In this document: positions 1 to 13,000 of the stretch, piece after piece | Layout: the number at the start of each line of letters is the position of its first letter | Position numbering within the stretch: the stretch's first letter is position 1 | DNA from: Stichopus chloronotus | Lineage: Eukaryota; Echinodermata; Holothuroidea; Aspidochirotida; Stichopodidae | Direction of reading: 5' to 3' | NCBI GenBank assembly: GCA_021234535.1 | Contig: CM037843.1 | Span: 20,987,911 to 21,051,910, forward strand | DNA: 64,000 bases | The notes under the pieces: generated by a model | Databases searched by the model: none | The model's input: the letters and a program-made list of their open reading frames with translations, nothing else | What the model was told of the DNA's origin: nothing | Translations under genes and position numbers: made by a program

Positions 1-395
1 TGAAGTCTCAAGTCGGAAATAGGGTATATGCAAGTTATTCGAAAAACTGCAGGATAGGAGTACATGCTGCTGTGATACTTTGAACTATTGCTGAAGATGG
101 GCGGAGAAGATGAAAAGGAATATAGCTACATAGTAAGGGTTAAAGTCACATAAATACTGAGTACATTCAGATTGACCAAAAGAGGTGCTGTGTGGTTAAG
201 ATAATCTACATTATATATGCAACGACGTGCCAGCTTCTGTAAAATGAAAAGAGATTGTAACCTGGAGGTGTAAGTGCTGCCCCTAAAAATGTTACAATAA
301 CTGAGATAAGGGAGAATGAGTGAATTATATAAACTGATAAATTCATTTAGTCTAAAAATCGATTTGTTGGAAAAAGTCTGGAGATTGTTAATCAA
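1..395 (-). mobile_element. Decayed non-LTR retrotransposon (CR1/L2-like LINE), reverse-transcriptase C-terminal fragment
   Basis: The minus strand of 126-395 encodes 89 residues typical of the tail of LINE reverse transcriptases. A block reading LYNSLILPYLSYCN is followed by a GSTYTSRLQSLFILQKLARR block and then NVDYLNHTAPL. This is the segment just after the catalytic palm in CR1, L2 and Jockey-like elements, where a LINE reads roughly 'YG..IWG..Y...L..LQ.KA.R'. No catalytic YADD motif lies inside the window, so the fragment is not functional. Below position 126 the frame is interrupted, and weak similarity may continue to the left edge. The 1-125 extension is an inference; the 126-395 part is firm. 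Confidence 0.7.
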
Positions 396-1547
396 ATGAA
401 AGAAACCAAACTGATGGTAAGAGGCACAAGGTGGGTGAGGTGGTATATCTCCACCCTATACCATTCAGTCCAAAATAACGGATTATGTCGGAGAAATGAG
501 ACACCCTAGAAATAGCCATGAACGTTCTTTTGCGGGCCATGAATTTTCTCTTGCAGAGTTCCGAAGGGACGATTTCCGGAGCTCCACAAGAGACTTTTAG
601 TCAAAAATGTCCCGGTACCCTCCCACCGATAGTGTTGCTTCAAGTAGATGACCCTCCGACACTGCTCTATTACCCCCCCCCCCTCCCTCAGTTCTTTTTG
701 TTCCAAAATCCTGCAGTGATCCAATGTCATGTGCAGCCGGTGCGTACTGTACTTCCGCACCACGTACACTGTAACTTTGTTTGAAATGATCATGACTTCT
801 CTTTGAGGCCCTTATTAAAGTGTCAGCCCCCTGCCCCCCCCCCCCCCACAAAGTTCTAGTCAGGCCCGTGGACGCACGTCGAAGTCACCCAGACTCCCTG
901 CAAACAACACTTGTGGCGAAACTGAATGGGGCCAGAGTAAAAACTGGGCCTCAAAATTCGGAAAACTTTGTCTTGATAATATCGGGACAAAAATTACCCC
1001 TCCCCTCGAATACCCCGGTCCCGCTATGGTAAGATGGAATTTGTGTGAAAAAAAGAGCAATTCCGAGACATCAAACCTGATTATGATACCGCTTTTCCGT
1101 AATTGAAAAGTAGAATATTGGTTGAAAATTGTCTGGCAGTATATATGCTACAGACAGATATTAAGAATCTACTTGGAGATTGTAAAATATCAAAATACAT
1201 TAACCCTTTTCTTTATTATTCTTATTGATCTTTCCTTCTCAGCTTTCCTTCATACTGAGACGAACCGTCCTCGTTATGAGAAGGGGCGCCGGGCAGTGCT
1301 GTCAGTCATGACGATGGTGAGGGTAGGTTTTGAGATTATGCAATCGCACGGCAGGCAAAAAAGCGACTCAAGTTACGGTGAATAAAATCTCGAGCAGCGC
1401 ATGTAAATGTCCAATTCCAACTAGGGCCTACTATATGTGTGGTAGACAACATGTATGTCATGGCTCAAGGTAAGATTATTCCTCGAACGTATGTTAGTTA
1501 CCAGTTTGTGAATTTGTAATGACTTCGACCATACATCCGTCGTGACA
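396..1547. other. Intergenic, no gene recognised; homopolymer C runs
   Basis: No reading frame here resembles a known family. The stretch contains C-rich runs at about 666-679 and 834-848, and its short overlapping frames on both strands look like by-products of this GC-richer patch. Confidence 0.5.
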
Positions 1548-1690
1548 GGACAACTCCTCGAACAATTCCCGCCCGGACAACACCCCCTCCCCTTCTCACT
1601 CCTGATAATTACCCCTTGAATAATTGTCCAGGGGGGAGTTGTCCGCTGGAGATTGTCTGGGGGAATTGTCTGGGGGAAATTGTCCGGGAA
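1548..1690. repeat. Degenerate G-rich minisatellite built on ATTGTC plus GGGG
   Basis: From 1622 to 1690 five units of about 13-15 bases follow each other, each an (A)RTTGTC core plus a run of G (for example ATTGTCTGGGGG). Positions 1548-1590 carry the same motif inverted (GGACAAC, GAACAATTCCCG, GGACAACACCCCC). The G runs on one side and C runs on the other could pair or form a quadruplex; that is inference. Confidence 0.6.
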
Positions 1691-4600
1691 CGTATTTTCA
1701 TTTTTATAAGAGGATGGTTTGTCCTAATCCATGCTGAATGGCACCCTATTGATGCCCCGTATAGCCTAGTTTTCACCAGCTGGCTTATTGAAACGTGGTC
1801 ATCACGTGTCTCTACAAGTAGCCTATCACATCACCATTGTGGAAATGATATTCTTCGGTTTTATTGAAAAGTCGTCTCAATGAGTTCGTACGCCAGGCAT
1901 GGATTAATTGACATTGTGACCTGATGAAGGATTAGTAAACTGGAGGCCATCATGTACCAATAAAAGTATAGGCTCTACTCGGGGCCGTTCGAATTCCACT
2001 GAGTGACAAGCGTGACTCTGTAATTACCTCAGGTTAATTTAATCTCTTCCCTTTGTTACAGTCGCGAATACCTTGAATCTGTGGTGTAAAAATCCTCGTA
2101 TTTCTTGGTGAAGCTGACATGGCAGTCAAAACACTTTACAGATGAAATAAGTCAATGCTTAAAAAAGAAAGAAAGAAAGAGCAAACTTGACAATGGAGCG
2201 AACACACAATACCAATTTCCACTAATAGGCTTAACTCTTAGAGCCTGTGGTCTATACGCACCGAAGACCATAGATATTAATAGACTTAGACTAATCAATA
2301 ATTTTAGTAACAGATGATAGACAGGGATTTAATTGGGTACCTGCAATTTAACTATAGTTAGAATTAGAGTAAAGGAAGACCTAATTAAACCACATTTTTT
2401 GGGAGTCGATTTCGTGAAACAAAACAAGTAAACACCCAGCACTTTTCGGTAACTCATATTCCCGTAGCGTCTGTCGGACTAGTAGAAAGGCACTTCGGAG
2501 AGAAACTTAATTTTTTGCAAAAGGTTGGGAGGCAAAGTTAGTTTTAAGTGAAAATCTGCGAACATTAACCTCACAAAATTATAGCAAAATAGCAGGAAGT
2601 TGAGACAATAATTGTAAGCTTATGTCAGCTGACAACACGCAATGACTTAACCATTCGGACTTGATTCAAGTCTTTAATTTTTCAAGTGAGGGCTGTGTTC
2701 TTCGCGCGTTCGTTACTCGTGGACGTTTTCTTCCCTGTACATCACGTACACATACTGCAGCCTTACTTCACATGTACACTAAACGTACGTGAACTTAGCC
2801 TACACCTGCACATACAGTACGTAGTCAGTACATCAAGGAGAACACCACCCGGCCATACTGAAGCCAGAGCGGAGTATTGCAAGGTACATTTTCTTCATAA
2901 TAACTTAGTGAATATACGAAGTTGCGTATGGATTTCGAGTACGTAGTGTTGACGTAGTTACTCGATTTTTTGTAGATTATGTATCATTGATGTGACGGTA
3001 CGAACAGCTCATCCTAATTCCTAGGCTAGACTTACCCCGTTCTATTGTGTCACTGAGTCTTACAGTCAGTGCCTCACGTTTTTCAACAACACGTAGGCCG
3101 AAGTCCTTTATGATAATTGTAAGCGCAAGCTAACCCAACTCGCAGGCTAGCCTACGGCAGCCTGTAGCCAGTGTAGGCATAGCCTAACTCTATCATTAAA
3201 TAAATCTTATTAGTTAAACATGTCACACTCCCAATGTTCTTACTCAATAAGATTCTTAGTTATGGTTGTCTTTAGCTCATCCTAAGTAAGTAAGACGAAG
3301 GTCTTAGATGTTTGTGTAGTCATCTCATCATACAAGTACAAGTCACAGAGCTATGCCTAGAGCCAAAGCCATAGGATGGAGGGCAGTAGCTGTTCCGGAA
3401 TGCTGTCTGATCATCCAATATTAACTGTTAAGATAATAGTTGAAAAATGTCATCTGTGTTGCCTATTGGTCCAACTCCAAGCATTTGTCGTTATGTCTTT
3501 GCCAAACTAACTTTTTTTAGGCTAGGGGAATTTCAAACAAAACATCAGTTTTCAGACTTCAGTGGTCTTATTGTCTCACTAAGGCCTAACATTATTTAGG
3601 CTCACAACACAAAACCCTACACAAAAAATATAGTCATGCGCCTGTCTGCCCGTAGACAGTCATTCCTCACACACTTCAAAAATTCAACTATGTATACCAT
3701 ACTTTCTGAAAAGGTCTTTATCATTTGCATCTGTTCTACTTAGAGTTCTTTACAAAATGGGGATTGCTTACCCTATATTTTGCAGAAGGCCCGTCGATAA
3801 GCATGTGCCATGGGGGTTAATTAGAACAGTCTGCTGTGGGGTTAGTTGCAATGTTTTACAACTAACCTACCGACCTTCCTATTTGTACTCTTATAAATAG
3901 CTGCATGATACATAAATTACAGGCATAGGAGGTAGCATGGTTGCACCTAGAATGTCGCACCCAAGGATCTGATTGATGAGTGTGAAGTTGGTAAAAATCC
4001 AAAACACTCCTTTAGATTGGGTTTTAGTACAAGCAGTACCTCACAAATGAAATGATATGTGAAGATTTTCTGTGCTGTCGCTTCTCATTTTAGTATCGAG
4101 CACAGCGTGAACCCAAGATTTCTGCTGTTAGAAGTATTTTATGCACCTAAATTGACACAGTGTAACTTTTGGGGAGTCATAAGCAAAGTCAAATGGCAGA
4201 GTAACATTAGCTATGAGGTATGTGTATCATGTAAATTTATGTCTAGCGGGTGGATCATCGTTTTGGAGACATGGTAATATTCTGGAATTCTGAGGTGTAT
4301 TCTGGGTAGTTTTGTTGAAGTGACATTTTAAATTAGGATATGAAGCCTGGCCTATTTAGGCAAGGCATCACTAACTTCACAATATGTAGTCAATATGAAA
4401 GGTAAAGCAATCTTTTGAGTTAACATTCAAGGACTTTGTGAGTGCTCACCCATAACAGTGCTCACAAAATATAGAGTGTTCAGGGGGAGGTGCCTCCTAG
4501 ACTCCCACCGGGGATGTTGCCACTGGACCCTACCATAGACTCACTAGAAGTGACTGGTTCCCTTGCTTGGAGTGCAACACTAAAATTTGTCTAGCCATAA

Positions 4601-5723
4601 TCCTAATCATGAAAATAAATAAATTTGGCAGATTCCACTTCTTAGATGTTGTTGGTCTTTGCAATACTGTTAACCACTTAACATCTTTAGGCTTTACTCT
4701 CTTAATATACGTGCATCTTGTGATGTAAGTTATTGTCAATATTCACACCTAAAAATGAACACAAATACAAAGAGAAACACAAAGTTGAAACTTCTGAAAA
4801 GCTTCTAGTGTGGGCCCTGTCATTCAAACAGCCATGTATGCAACTATCTTGAAGACATTTTTTCAAAGGTTGGAAGTTGTGCCTGATAACCAGAAATGTA
4901 CTGTGGAAGTTTCTTTAATGCACATCATCAGGTGTATTACAATCACTGCTTTTTAAGCTACTCTACAACACAGTAGTATGCCATTTTGTTTTGTAGTACT
5001 TGTGTACTGAAAATGGATTTGTTTATTCTAAATTCAGGGCTGTTGATAGCTAAGAAAATGTATTTTGTTGTTGCTGATTATCAATAGTAAAAGCCAGATT
5101 TCTGTGTGTTCAGATGTGTTGGTATCCAATGGGAACCAAAAGTGCCAAAGTACTCCTTGCATTTAGTCTACCATTCATGTTATTTTATGGAATGTGATCA
5201 TTCAGGTAAAAATTGTTTTAAAAGGGGAAAAAATAGTTGATTACTGAAGATTTTCATAAATGACCGGGATTTTCATTACACTTTCACAAATTCAGCAGAC
5301 TGTTCACTGGTTGGTTTGGTGCAAAACGAATCCCACATCATGTAGGTTGTCTCAGAGACCCACATCTTATGAGCACTTGAGTAATCGAGCCGCGACTAGA
5401 ATGGTAGGTTGCAGGGTATCTCAATGAACATTTGCCTTTCCTCAAGTGTGTTGTGTGAGACGTCCTCGAATAAACAATTTAACATGTCAGTGTGGTTTAA
5501 AAGGCACCTGACTTGGAAATGTTGGACCAAGTTTTTTCCATTGCAACATGAACCTTTGTGCCCTAATGTTAATGGGCATTTTGCAGCTCATATGCAAGAT
5601 ATGAAGAGTGTGAATTTGCACCACTGTTGGGTTTTATGATAAAAGAAAACGTGAGTTTCAGGAAACATGTGGTAATCTCAATGCAACATCTAATCCCAAC
5701 AATCTTTTCTATTGCCTTTTTAG
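1691..5723. other. Intergenic or 5' untranslated/intron sequence upstream of the acidic-protein exon
   Basis: I recognise no protein-coding similarity here. Because the next coding exon begins just after a splice acceptor, at least one 5' non-coding exon probably lies in or before this interval. I cannot place it from sequence alone. Open frames in this interval are short and unconvincing. Confidence 0.4.
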
Positions 5724-6378
5724 ATACACCTGTGGCTCTACACTCAGCAGAGGACACTCTAAGATGGCTGATATAGAGTTTGATGTCCCTGCTATGGAGA
5801 TTGAAATCCCTGCCATGGAAGTGGAATTGCCCGAGCCTGACTTGGTGGTGGAGTTGCCTGCGCCCAGCGATTCCATCTTCTTGTGCTCAGAGAGTGGGGA
5901 CATCTGCCGGCATGCTTGCTGTGGCCAGGATCACAAGATCTTGTGGCACAATTCAACTTTCTTGGAGAATGACAGCGATGTGGAGGACGAGAAGGAGACC
6001 AGCTCTAACTCAATTACAGACATCATCGAGACGTTTCAGAGAAGGACGTCAAACTTGGGGAACCTGACTACAGAACTGCTCTATGCCGCTCAGTCGGACT
6101 TTGAGGAAGCACTGACGGATGCCATTGTTGAGAACTTCATGAGAGAGTATGGCCTCGACAGTGATGATGAAGGAGATCAGGAAGGAGAGGAGGATGAAGA
6201 TGACGAAATGGGAGACTATGGGGAAGGAGAGACAAGTCAGTTGGAGGCAGAAGTCATCGACAGGATTTTGGCAAACTGCGTTTCAGAGTCTAGCAGTGAT
6301 GATGATGATGATGACATGTTCCTTGTCACCACCAGCAGTCCGGAGGAGGATCGGAAGTTTCTGTGCCTTCAACGATGA
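5724..6378 (+). CDS. Acidic protein of unknown function (204 aa), probable coding exon
   Basis: I do not recognise this protein. The coding part runs from the ATG at 5764 to the TGA at 6376-6378. The ATG has a strong Kozak context (A at -3, G at +4). A pyrimidine-rich tract ending TTTTTAG at 5723 is a good splice acceptor, so 5724-5763 would be the end of the 5' UTR. Residues 1-35 repeat a short hydrophobic/acidic/proline pattern (DVPAMEIEIP, AMEVELPEP, VVELPAP). Residues 36-58 hold four cysteines (LCSESGDICRHACC), which might bind metal. Residues 80-125 look helical (ITDIIETF, LTTELLYAAQSDFEEAL). The C-terminal half is very acidic (DSDDEGDQEGEEDEDDE; an SSSDDDDDD run encoded by a GAT repeat). 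There is no signal peptide or membrane segment, so a nuclear or cytosolic location is inferred. The frame bias argues for a real gene. The last few residues may be altered by a frameshift (see findings). Confidence 0.65.
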
Positions 6379-9300
6379 CAGTGTAGAAGACGACGAGGAA
6401 ACATAGGCGAGTCTTCATCACATGTTGTGGTTGCATGTGTGATGGACAAATATAATTCTAGAGGTGCACACAGTACGTCAGCAGACCCTTTCAGGTTGAT
6501 TGCTTGTCTGTGGGAGCAGTGGTCAGTGAGTCTTCCTCGAAAACTGATATGATCTAGGAGTAAATGCTGCGTGATGCAATTAAATTTGGTGCCAAGTATG
6601 TTGCATCGGCTAAGCCTATCAGTGTAGCGAAGTCACATGACTCACACACAGAGATTAGCGTGATGAATTGCTCAGTTTTCACAAATGCATGGCATTTTCT
6701 AACTGCAATGCATAAATTTGCACCTGATATTTTAGAGAAAAAGTGTCTCGTGTGACTTTTAAATCTTTTGTAACTCCCGGTGCTGTTTATCGTTTCTATG
6801 CCAAACATCTTCAACTTTTTATTGTAACTTCTTTAAAAATTTTTTTTTTTAAATTATTTTTACTAGTTTGAAGAATCTCTTTAGCAATGCTTAACTACAC
6901 AGAGCTTGGATCTTTTTGCAGTGGTAGCATAAGTTATTCTGACAAGTGGAGACTGGAGCATGGAGAGTGGAGACTGGAGTTATAAATCACTTGCTAATAT
7001 TTTAATATCATCTATTTGTCCTCCTGTATGTGGAACGTGAAAGCCTCCATCAGTCTGGCTGCCGTGTTAGTGTATATAATTTGGTCCAATTTGCTCTCTG
7101 TGTGGCTTAAAAATTTTCTGTTTTCGATCTTATTTTAAAATCAGTGGCTGTATGGGAAAATTTTCACTAATGTTCTTAAGATGTGAAGCAGCAAGTAGTC
7201 ATTTCTATACATTACCAAAGCTTATATGCTACATTTTTACTTCTCATTCCAGTAATTCTTTTCAAAAATGAAAAGAAAAAAAGAATGTATTCACAAGGCA
7301 GGTTTCATGCCTCTAATGTGAATACTTCCACATTAGTACTACTATGCTAAGTATTCTATGTAAAAAGGAAGAATGTTATGGAAAGTATGGTATGCAGAAA
7401 GTTTTTCTAGAATTTTTCATGAAAAAAAAGAAGAAAGGTTAAGAGAATACTGAGATTACTTAGTCTGAGCAGTGTGTGGTAGTGACTTTATGATAGAACC
7501 TCTAATAATCTACAGGCACGAATGACTCATTTTGCTTTACAGATATGACGGGATATGTCGTCGTCTCCCAAGTGCCGTGACCAACCATCTCGATGATCAT
7601 GTCTCCCCGACACTTCTTACGGATTTATTTTGACTGAAAGTTCATAAAATCAATAAGGGAGGTCGTGCACTCTTTGTGGTTGATATGAACTTTTCCATGT
7701 TTGAGTTTTAACGCTGCTGCTCATCACTTTCCCATCTCATGAAAAAAGTAAAAATGGCATGCTGCTTTGCAATTTTGCATTCTAAACTAAAGTGCCATGC
7801 TCTCATCATCAAGTCCTTCTGTTGTTTTGTTTTGTAAGGTTTGACGTTCATGTCTCGAGACATGCATATCATACCTCATCGTGTGACAAGGTTACGTTGT
7901 GTCAGAGATATGAGGAAAGTTTGTAGAGGAAAAGGTCTCAAAAGTCATTGGAAAAAAATCACATCCTGTTATGGATCTGGGAGCTGTCGTGGTCAAATAA
8001 ATTGTCATAGTTATCGGATATGCCCAGAACCTGATTCCGGTGGTTTCAATTGTGAGCCTTCTATTTTTGTACTAAAGAAATGCTGTAAAATTACAGCATC
8101 CCAGCAACTGTGTGATAGCAACTAAGTTGTTGTGATACACTAGACTTCCATTTATTGATGTCAAGTACATTGGTAAAGCATCCTTGATTTATTCTGGTAT
8201 CTTTAGAAAATTAATAGTACCACCTGTCTGAATATGGCTAACATTAGAATCCCACACAATTCCATTTCTTTTATTTTGAGTGTTAACTGAAATAGAATTG
8301 GTCATAGGAGATTGTATCATTGGAATAACTGTTTGTCTTGGGGTTTCTCATGGAACTGAATTTAGCTCATTTTGGAAACTTCATGACCATGTCAAATAGA
8401 ATAATGAAAGAGGAAAGGGAGAGAAAATGGGGGGTAGTAATGGGGAAATTGACAGGAATGGTAGTGATATTTAAACCAAAATGTTATTTATCTCTGATTG
8501 TGGAAATGTTTGAATGAAATTTGCACAGTTGAATTTTATTGTCATTTAAATTGAACTATTTTCATTACTGTACTTTGAATCATGTTCAATGGAAGAATTC
8601 TGAATATTTAAATTAATCTATTATCTGTACCACAGTGTTTGAGTATTTTCAGAAAGAGATGTACATATATTCACTGAATCATGTGTGTTTGTTTATTTTA
8701 TCATGAGATTTTTGTTGGGTGTTGACTTGCCTTCGTCGGTCTCATCAGATTAATGTTGTAACTAGTCGGCCTAATTTGAAGCAGTTTGATGTTCCACATT
8801 TTTATCACGCACCGTCATTTATCCTGTAGAAAAAAAAAATCAAGTCATGTTAGTCATCAGGCATTCGTCGGTAGGCTACTATCGCATCGTTGTATAAATG
8901 AATGCAATTAATGATAGTGTACTCCATCCAGGTTGCCCGGCGTGAAATGTCACTCAAACCGTATCCCACCTTACACCGTGCCTAGTCGGTCAGTTCGTTT
9001 GAGGGTATCTTATGATATACAAATGACATGTGTTGGGATTACTCTCTAAGGGGAGGGGAAGCTAAGTGTGTATACGCGTGGCAACAGCAAGTGTATGACA
9101 AGCTCCCCTAAGACAGTCCCGTAAGCTTCACCCTTAGTGAGTATTAAGTACCTGCTGTCGGTGAAGTGCCACGCCTGACCGATGGTGTCAAAAGTCTTCA
9201 ACACCAGATACCCATCTGTTACTGTCTGTAATTGCGAATGTCATAAGGACTTCAAACTTGAGGCGTACAAAGGTCACTGGACCAATACTGAAAAAAAAAG

Positions 9301-9634
9301 TTGAAGATTTCACAAACCAGCTGCGTTTAACACGTTCGATAGTTATTCGAAAATCTCAAACCTGGGATAATGCACCAAACAGTATAAATTTCGCCACAAA
9401 GATTGACTTGGGAAAGTGGATCCTTGCACCAATTTTCATCTGAGTCATTTCAAATACAAAAAAAAAAAGAAAAAAAGGGGGGGGGGACCTCTCCCCCGGA
9501 CGGCGATCAGTGGCGCATTACACAGTGGCACATTTTCCGGGGAGGGGGAGGGCAAATGTAGGGCAAAAGAAGCTGTCGGGGAGGCAAAATTTCACGCGTA
9601 GCACAAAGTCGAGAGCGAAGCGCGCGCTTAGCGA
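6379..9634. other. Probable long 3' UTR of the acidic-protein gene, then intergenic sequence
   Basis: No coding similarity is visible. The sequence is AT-rich, without splice-flanked frames. An AATAAA hexamer at 7996-8001 is a candidate polyadenylation signal, but several weaker ones are possible, so the transcript end is not fixed. A 94-codon frame at 7841-8125 has no family resemblance and is taken as chance. Confidence 0.4.
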
Positions 9635-10017
9635 GTGGGGTCCAGGGGCGAAATCTCTGGGGGCGAAAGTTCTGAGGTTTTAGCATATCTCTCAGTGGAT
9701 GAAAAATTCTGCGAAAACGCAAAGATTCCAAACGGCTTAATTACTTCGGCTATTCTAAGTTAACAAGATGAGGACTTAGGACCCCTCATGGGGTCCAAGG
9801 TAAAATCCCCGGTGGGTTCCAGCGGACAAATCCCATAAAACTATAAAATTTTAGTATATCCGTAGGTGAAAAATTAAGTCTCATGATAGTTTACTTCAAA
9901 GATGAAAGCTTACGACTCCTTGTGGGGTCCAGAGGCAAAGACTGTTGGCGTCCCAGGGAGCAAAGCCCTCGGAAGCTATGAGCTTTTAGCATATCTCTAG
10001 GTGAAAAAAAAATAAGT
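9635..10017. repeat. Three diverged tandem units containing TGGGGTCC and GCATATCTC blocks
   Basis: Units begin with TGGGGTCC at about 9635, 9788 and 9922 (spacing about 153 and 134). Each continues through GCAAAG/GCGAAA-like blocks to a shared TTTTAGCATATCTC or TTTTAGTATATCC and then AGGTGAAAAA. The units are well diverged from one another, indicating an old tandem or a fragment of a larger repeat. The preceding 9475-9634 is G-rich. Confidence 0.55.
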
Positions 10018-13000
10018 ATCATTGACTTACAAGAACAGAAAGGTTATGCAAATGTTAATGCAAACTTATGAATATAGGCTTAAACATAGAAGAAACATAT
10101 ATCTGTATTTGTTAGGTCACTTCAGCTGAGTGAAGGGAGGGGGCAATTGGAGCAAAGGTCCGGACTGTGGGACAAATCCCCCTCCCTTGGTTTCGCCACT
10201 GCTGGGCAGTAAAGTAACCCGGGCAGAACGAAAACGATGTTGGAGGAAGGGAGGGGGGAGTTTCGGCTGAACGTTTAGGGTTCTTAATCTCCACAGGATT
10301 CCTAAAGACTATATAAGCGGAGCCCCCCCCCCCCCCCCCCTAAGTGGTATCAATTATTTTTGGCATTTTCAGACTCCCCAGTTGGGCGAAAATGGCATTT
10401 CCCGGGTTTCCCGGTCGTGAAGGACCTCGTGTCTGCATTTTCTAGATTAGTGAGAAAAAACATAACTCTTTGAAGTGGTAACGCATATCAAATGGGTTGA
10501 GACGATATAAGAATCATACTAAATTTTCCTTTATTCTTGGAGCACTTGGCAAATACTGAAAGGCGAGCTTAACATATTTTTAGTCCCCATTTTATTCTCT
10601 GGTTGAGTGGAGACACATGGTACTGGCGTAGACAGAGAGAACAGGGGGTCATGTCTCCATGTTCATCCCATAAAAATATAAAAAGTGAAGAAAAAGGGGG
10701 AAATAGAATGCAGTTATTAATGCTTTATGAATTTGGGAAGCTATTATACCTGGTACCATGCCTGTCCCAACAGTTTTGTAGTCCAAGGATTGCAGTTCCG
10801 CATTCCCAACTTGGCATGCTGTTTGAGTGAGAAATTGTTAAAGCAGTAAGTGGGATAGCAACTATGATACTTTAGACTCCTCTTGGTCAATATGTTTAGT
10901 GGAATTATACCAACAAATGCTGATGTGCGGTTTTGTCAACTAATAATCAATCAATAAGAACTCAATGTTTATGTGTAAATAAAATTCATTTATTCTTTGG
11001 GGAACCAATAGCAAGGGATGTGTAGTCAGTTGCTAGATGTCATTCTTTTGGGAGGTTAGCGGCTGCTGTGCAGAAGAATCCGGAGCAATGATATCATGTG
11101 TGTATTACATGCACTGTGATCTCATAAAGCAATCGAGTTCTTAGTTTGAAGAACTTAGCATGAATTTCACAAAGTGGATATGTCTCAAAACTGAAATTTA
11201 AAATAAAACCTTCTTTTCTCAGCATATTAATGCAGCGAATCGTTGCGGAAATTGCAACATTAATTGATAAGTTTTCATTTGAGCAAAAGGGCAAGTAGCT
11301 TATTTGAAAGAGAACTGAAAAGAAAATGGGATAACGACGATAACAAACAAAAACTGTGGGGAAATACTTATGTTAGTACGTGGGTCTAACATATAGTAAT
11401 TCTAGCAGCTTCGGACATTTTTCAAAGCAAATGGACAGGGCAATGAAAAAGTAAAAGAATCTGAAGAAGTACAGAAATTATGCATGGTTTTTCTTTCACA
11501 TCATTTTCCCCCAACGGTTTGGCGTAGCCAGAGGGAGGTGGAGGACATTGAGCTACGCCTCCCCCAATCGAAATCTAAAAGAAAAATATACCTACACGTA
11601 TTACCCACACACACCTGAATTAAGTGCCTTTTATCTCTCAAAGTTAATTAGGCCTAAGAGGGCCCTTGGAAGTGAACCCCCCAAACACCAGAACTTTTGT
11701 AAATCAACTCCAGTTTTAACTTATTTCCCTAAATTTGGCAAATATTGTCACCAATTGTCTCAGTAGCAAGAAATTTCCACTCTGGCTGTTCTACATAAAT
11801 GTCGCACTCTTGCTAAAGTATTATTTAAATAAATTACCACATTTCAGGGCTTCCAAATCCCGTAAATTTGTCATGTACTGGAAACATTCATAGGACCCAT
11901 TGCCCAGATGTGGAATCAGTCATCAACGGACTTACCATTACGTCAGCACGTCTAATGAATGTCAAAACTACGACTGTATAGGTTCAATTTCAAAGTTTGC
12001 TTAAATTTGTTTGCGATCCAAAGCATTTGTCGGGTCTGAATATGTGATCAATGATCTTTAGCTTTCTTTATACAATGAAGTTCTTAGGCCCTATATCAAA
12101 CATCAATAATTTCTCCTTCCTTCGTACCTTTGGCAAATAATTATGACTACCACGTTGCGTCTTTGTTGGCATTGTAAAATTTTACCTATTGCACATAGCC
12201 CAAGCATTTACTATGATATTGTTCATCCTTTAGCTTTATCAGCGTTCTGGTGCCGAAACTATTGATCATTTTCAGTTATATAACGCTTTAGATTTTGCGT
12301 CCTTTTTGACAGTTTCCCATGACACTAACACCCCGGAAAACTCGGGATAGGCTTGTGGCTACCCTTCGGAAAACACCTGACTACACGACTACACCAATGT
12401 TCGGACAATTAAGCATAGGTTTGATAAGAAAATTTTTCTTATGGCAGTTCAGAGCATTAATTAATAGACAAATTAGGTTTACAAGGCCAAAGAGACAGGG
12501 AAGCGTCATTTTCTGCAACTAAGGGGCATTATTATCTAAATCTTTTTAAAGAATGCTAACTAATGGTGGCGCTTCTCTTAGTGTAATTATCGTTTGTCCC
12601 CAATTAAACCCTTTGTTCCAGTCAGCCCCTCCCCCTTCATGACAAAGGCTGGTTTTATCACTGCGTCAAATTTTTCCCAAGGGATAACAAAATCCCCATG
12701 ATCTGACGATCAATTGAAAGTTTTGCCATGCTTTTCCTGTGGACGCTCGGGTTCAAGGCTGTGGGTACATGCAGCTTAGAATACCCGGGAAGTGCCCTTC
12801 TCCGCCATCTGTGGGATTGCTCTTGTGAGCTCCACGCCAACTGATGGTGGCGCTCCGCTTAGATACCGGTAGTCCTGACGGCACTCCACTTCTCCTTCCC
12901 CCATATTTCTTTTTGTGTCATACCTGCTATTCAGTAGGCAGCAAATTTGATTTGACAAGAGTATGAGGCCAGGAAAACTGACTACTGCCTATAATGGCAT

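Noticed and set aside
5569..5903. Two minus-strand frames over the start of the acidic gene
   Set aside because: They are complements of the biased plus-strand coding sequence, with Ser/Thr/Ile runs as expected for an antisense shadow.
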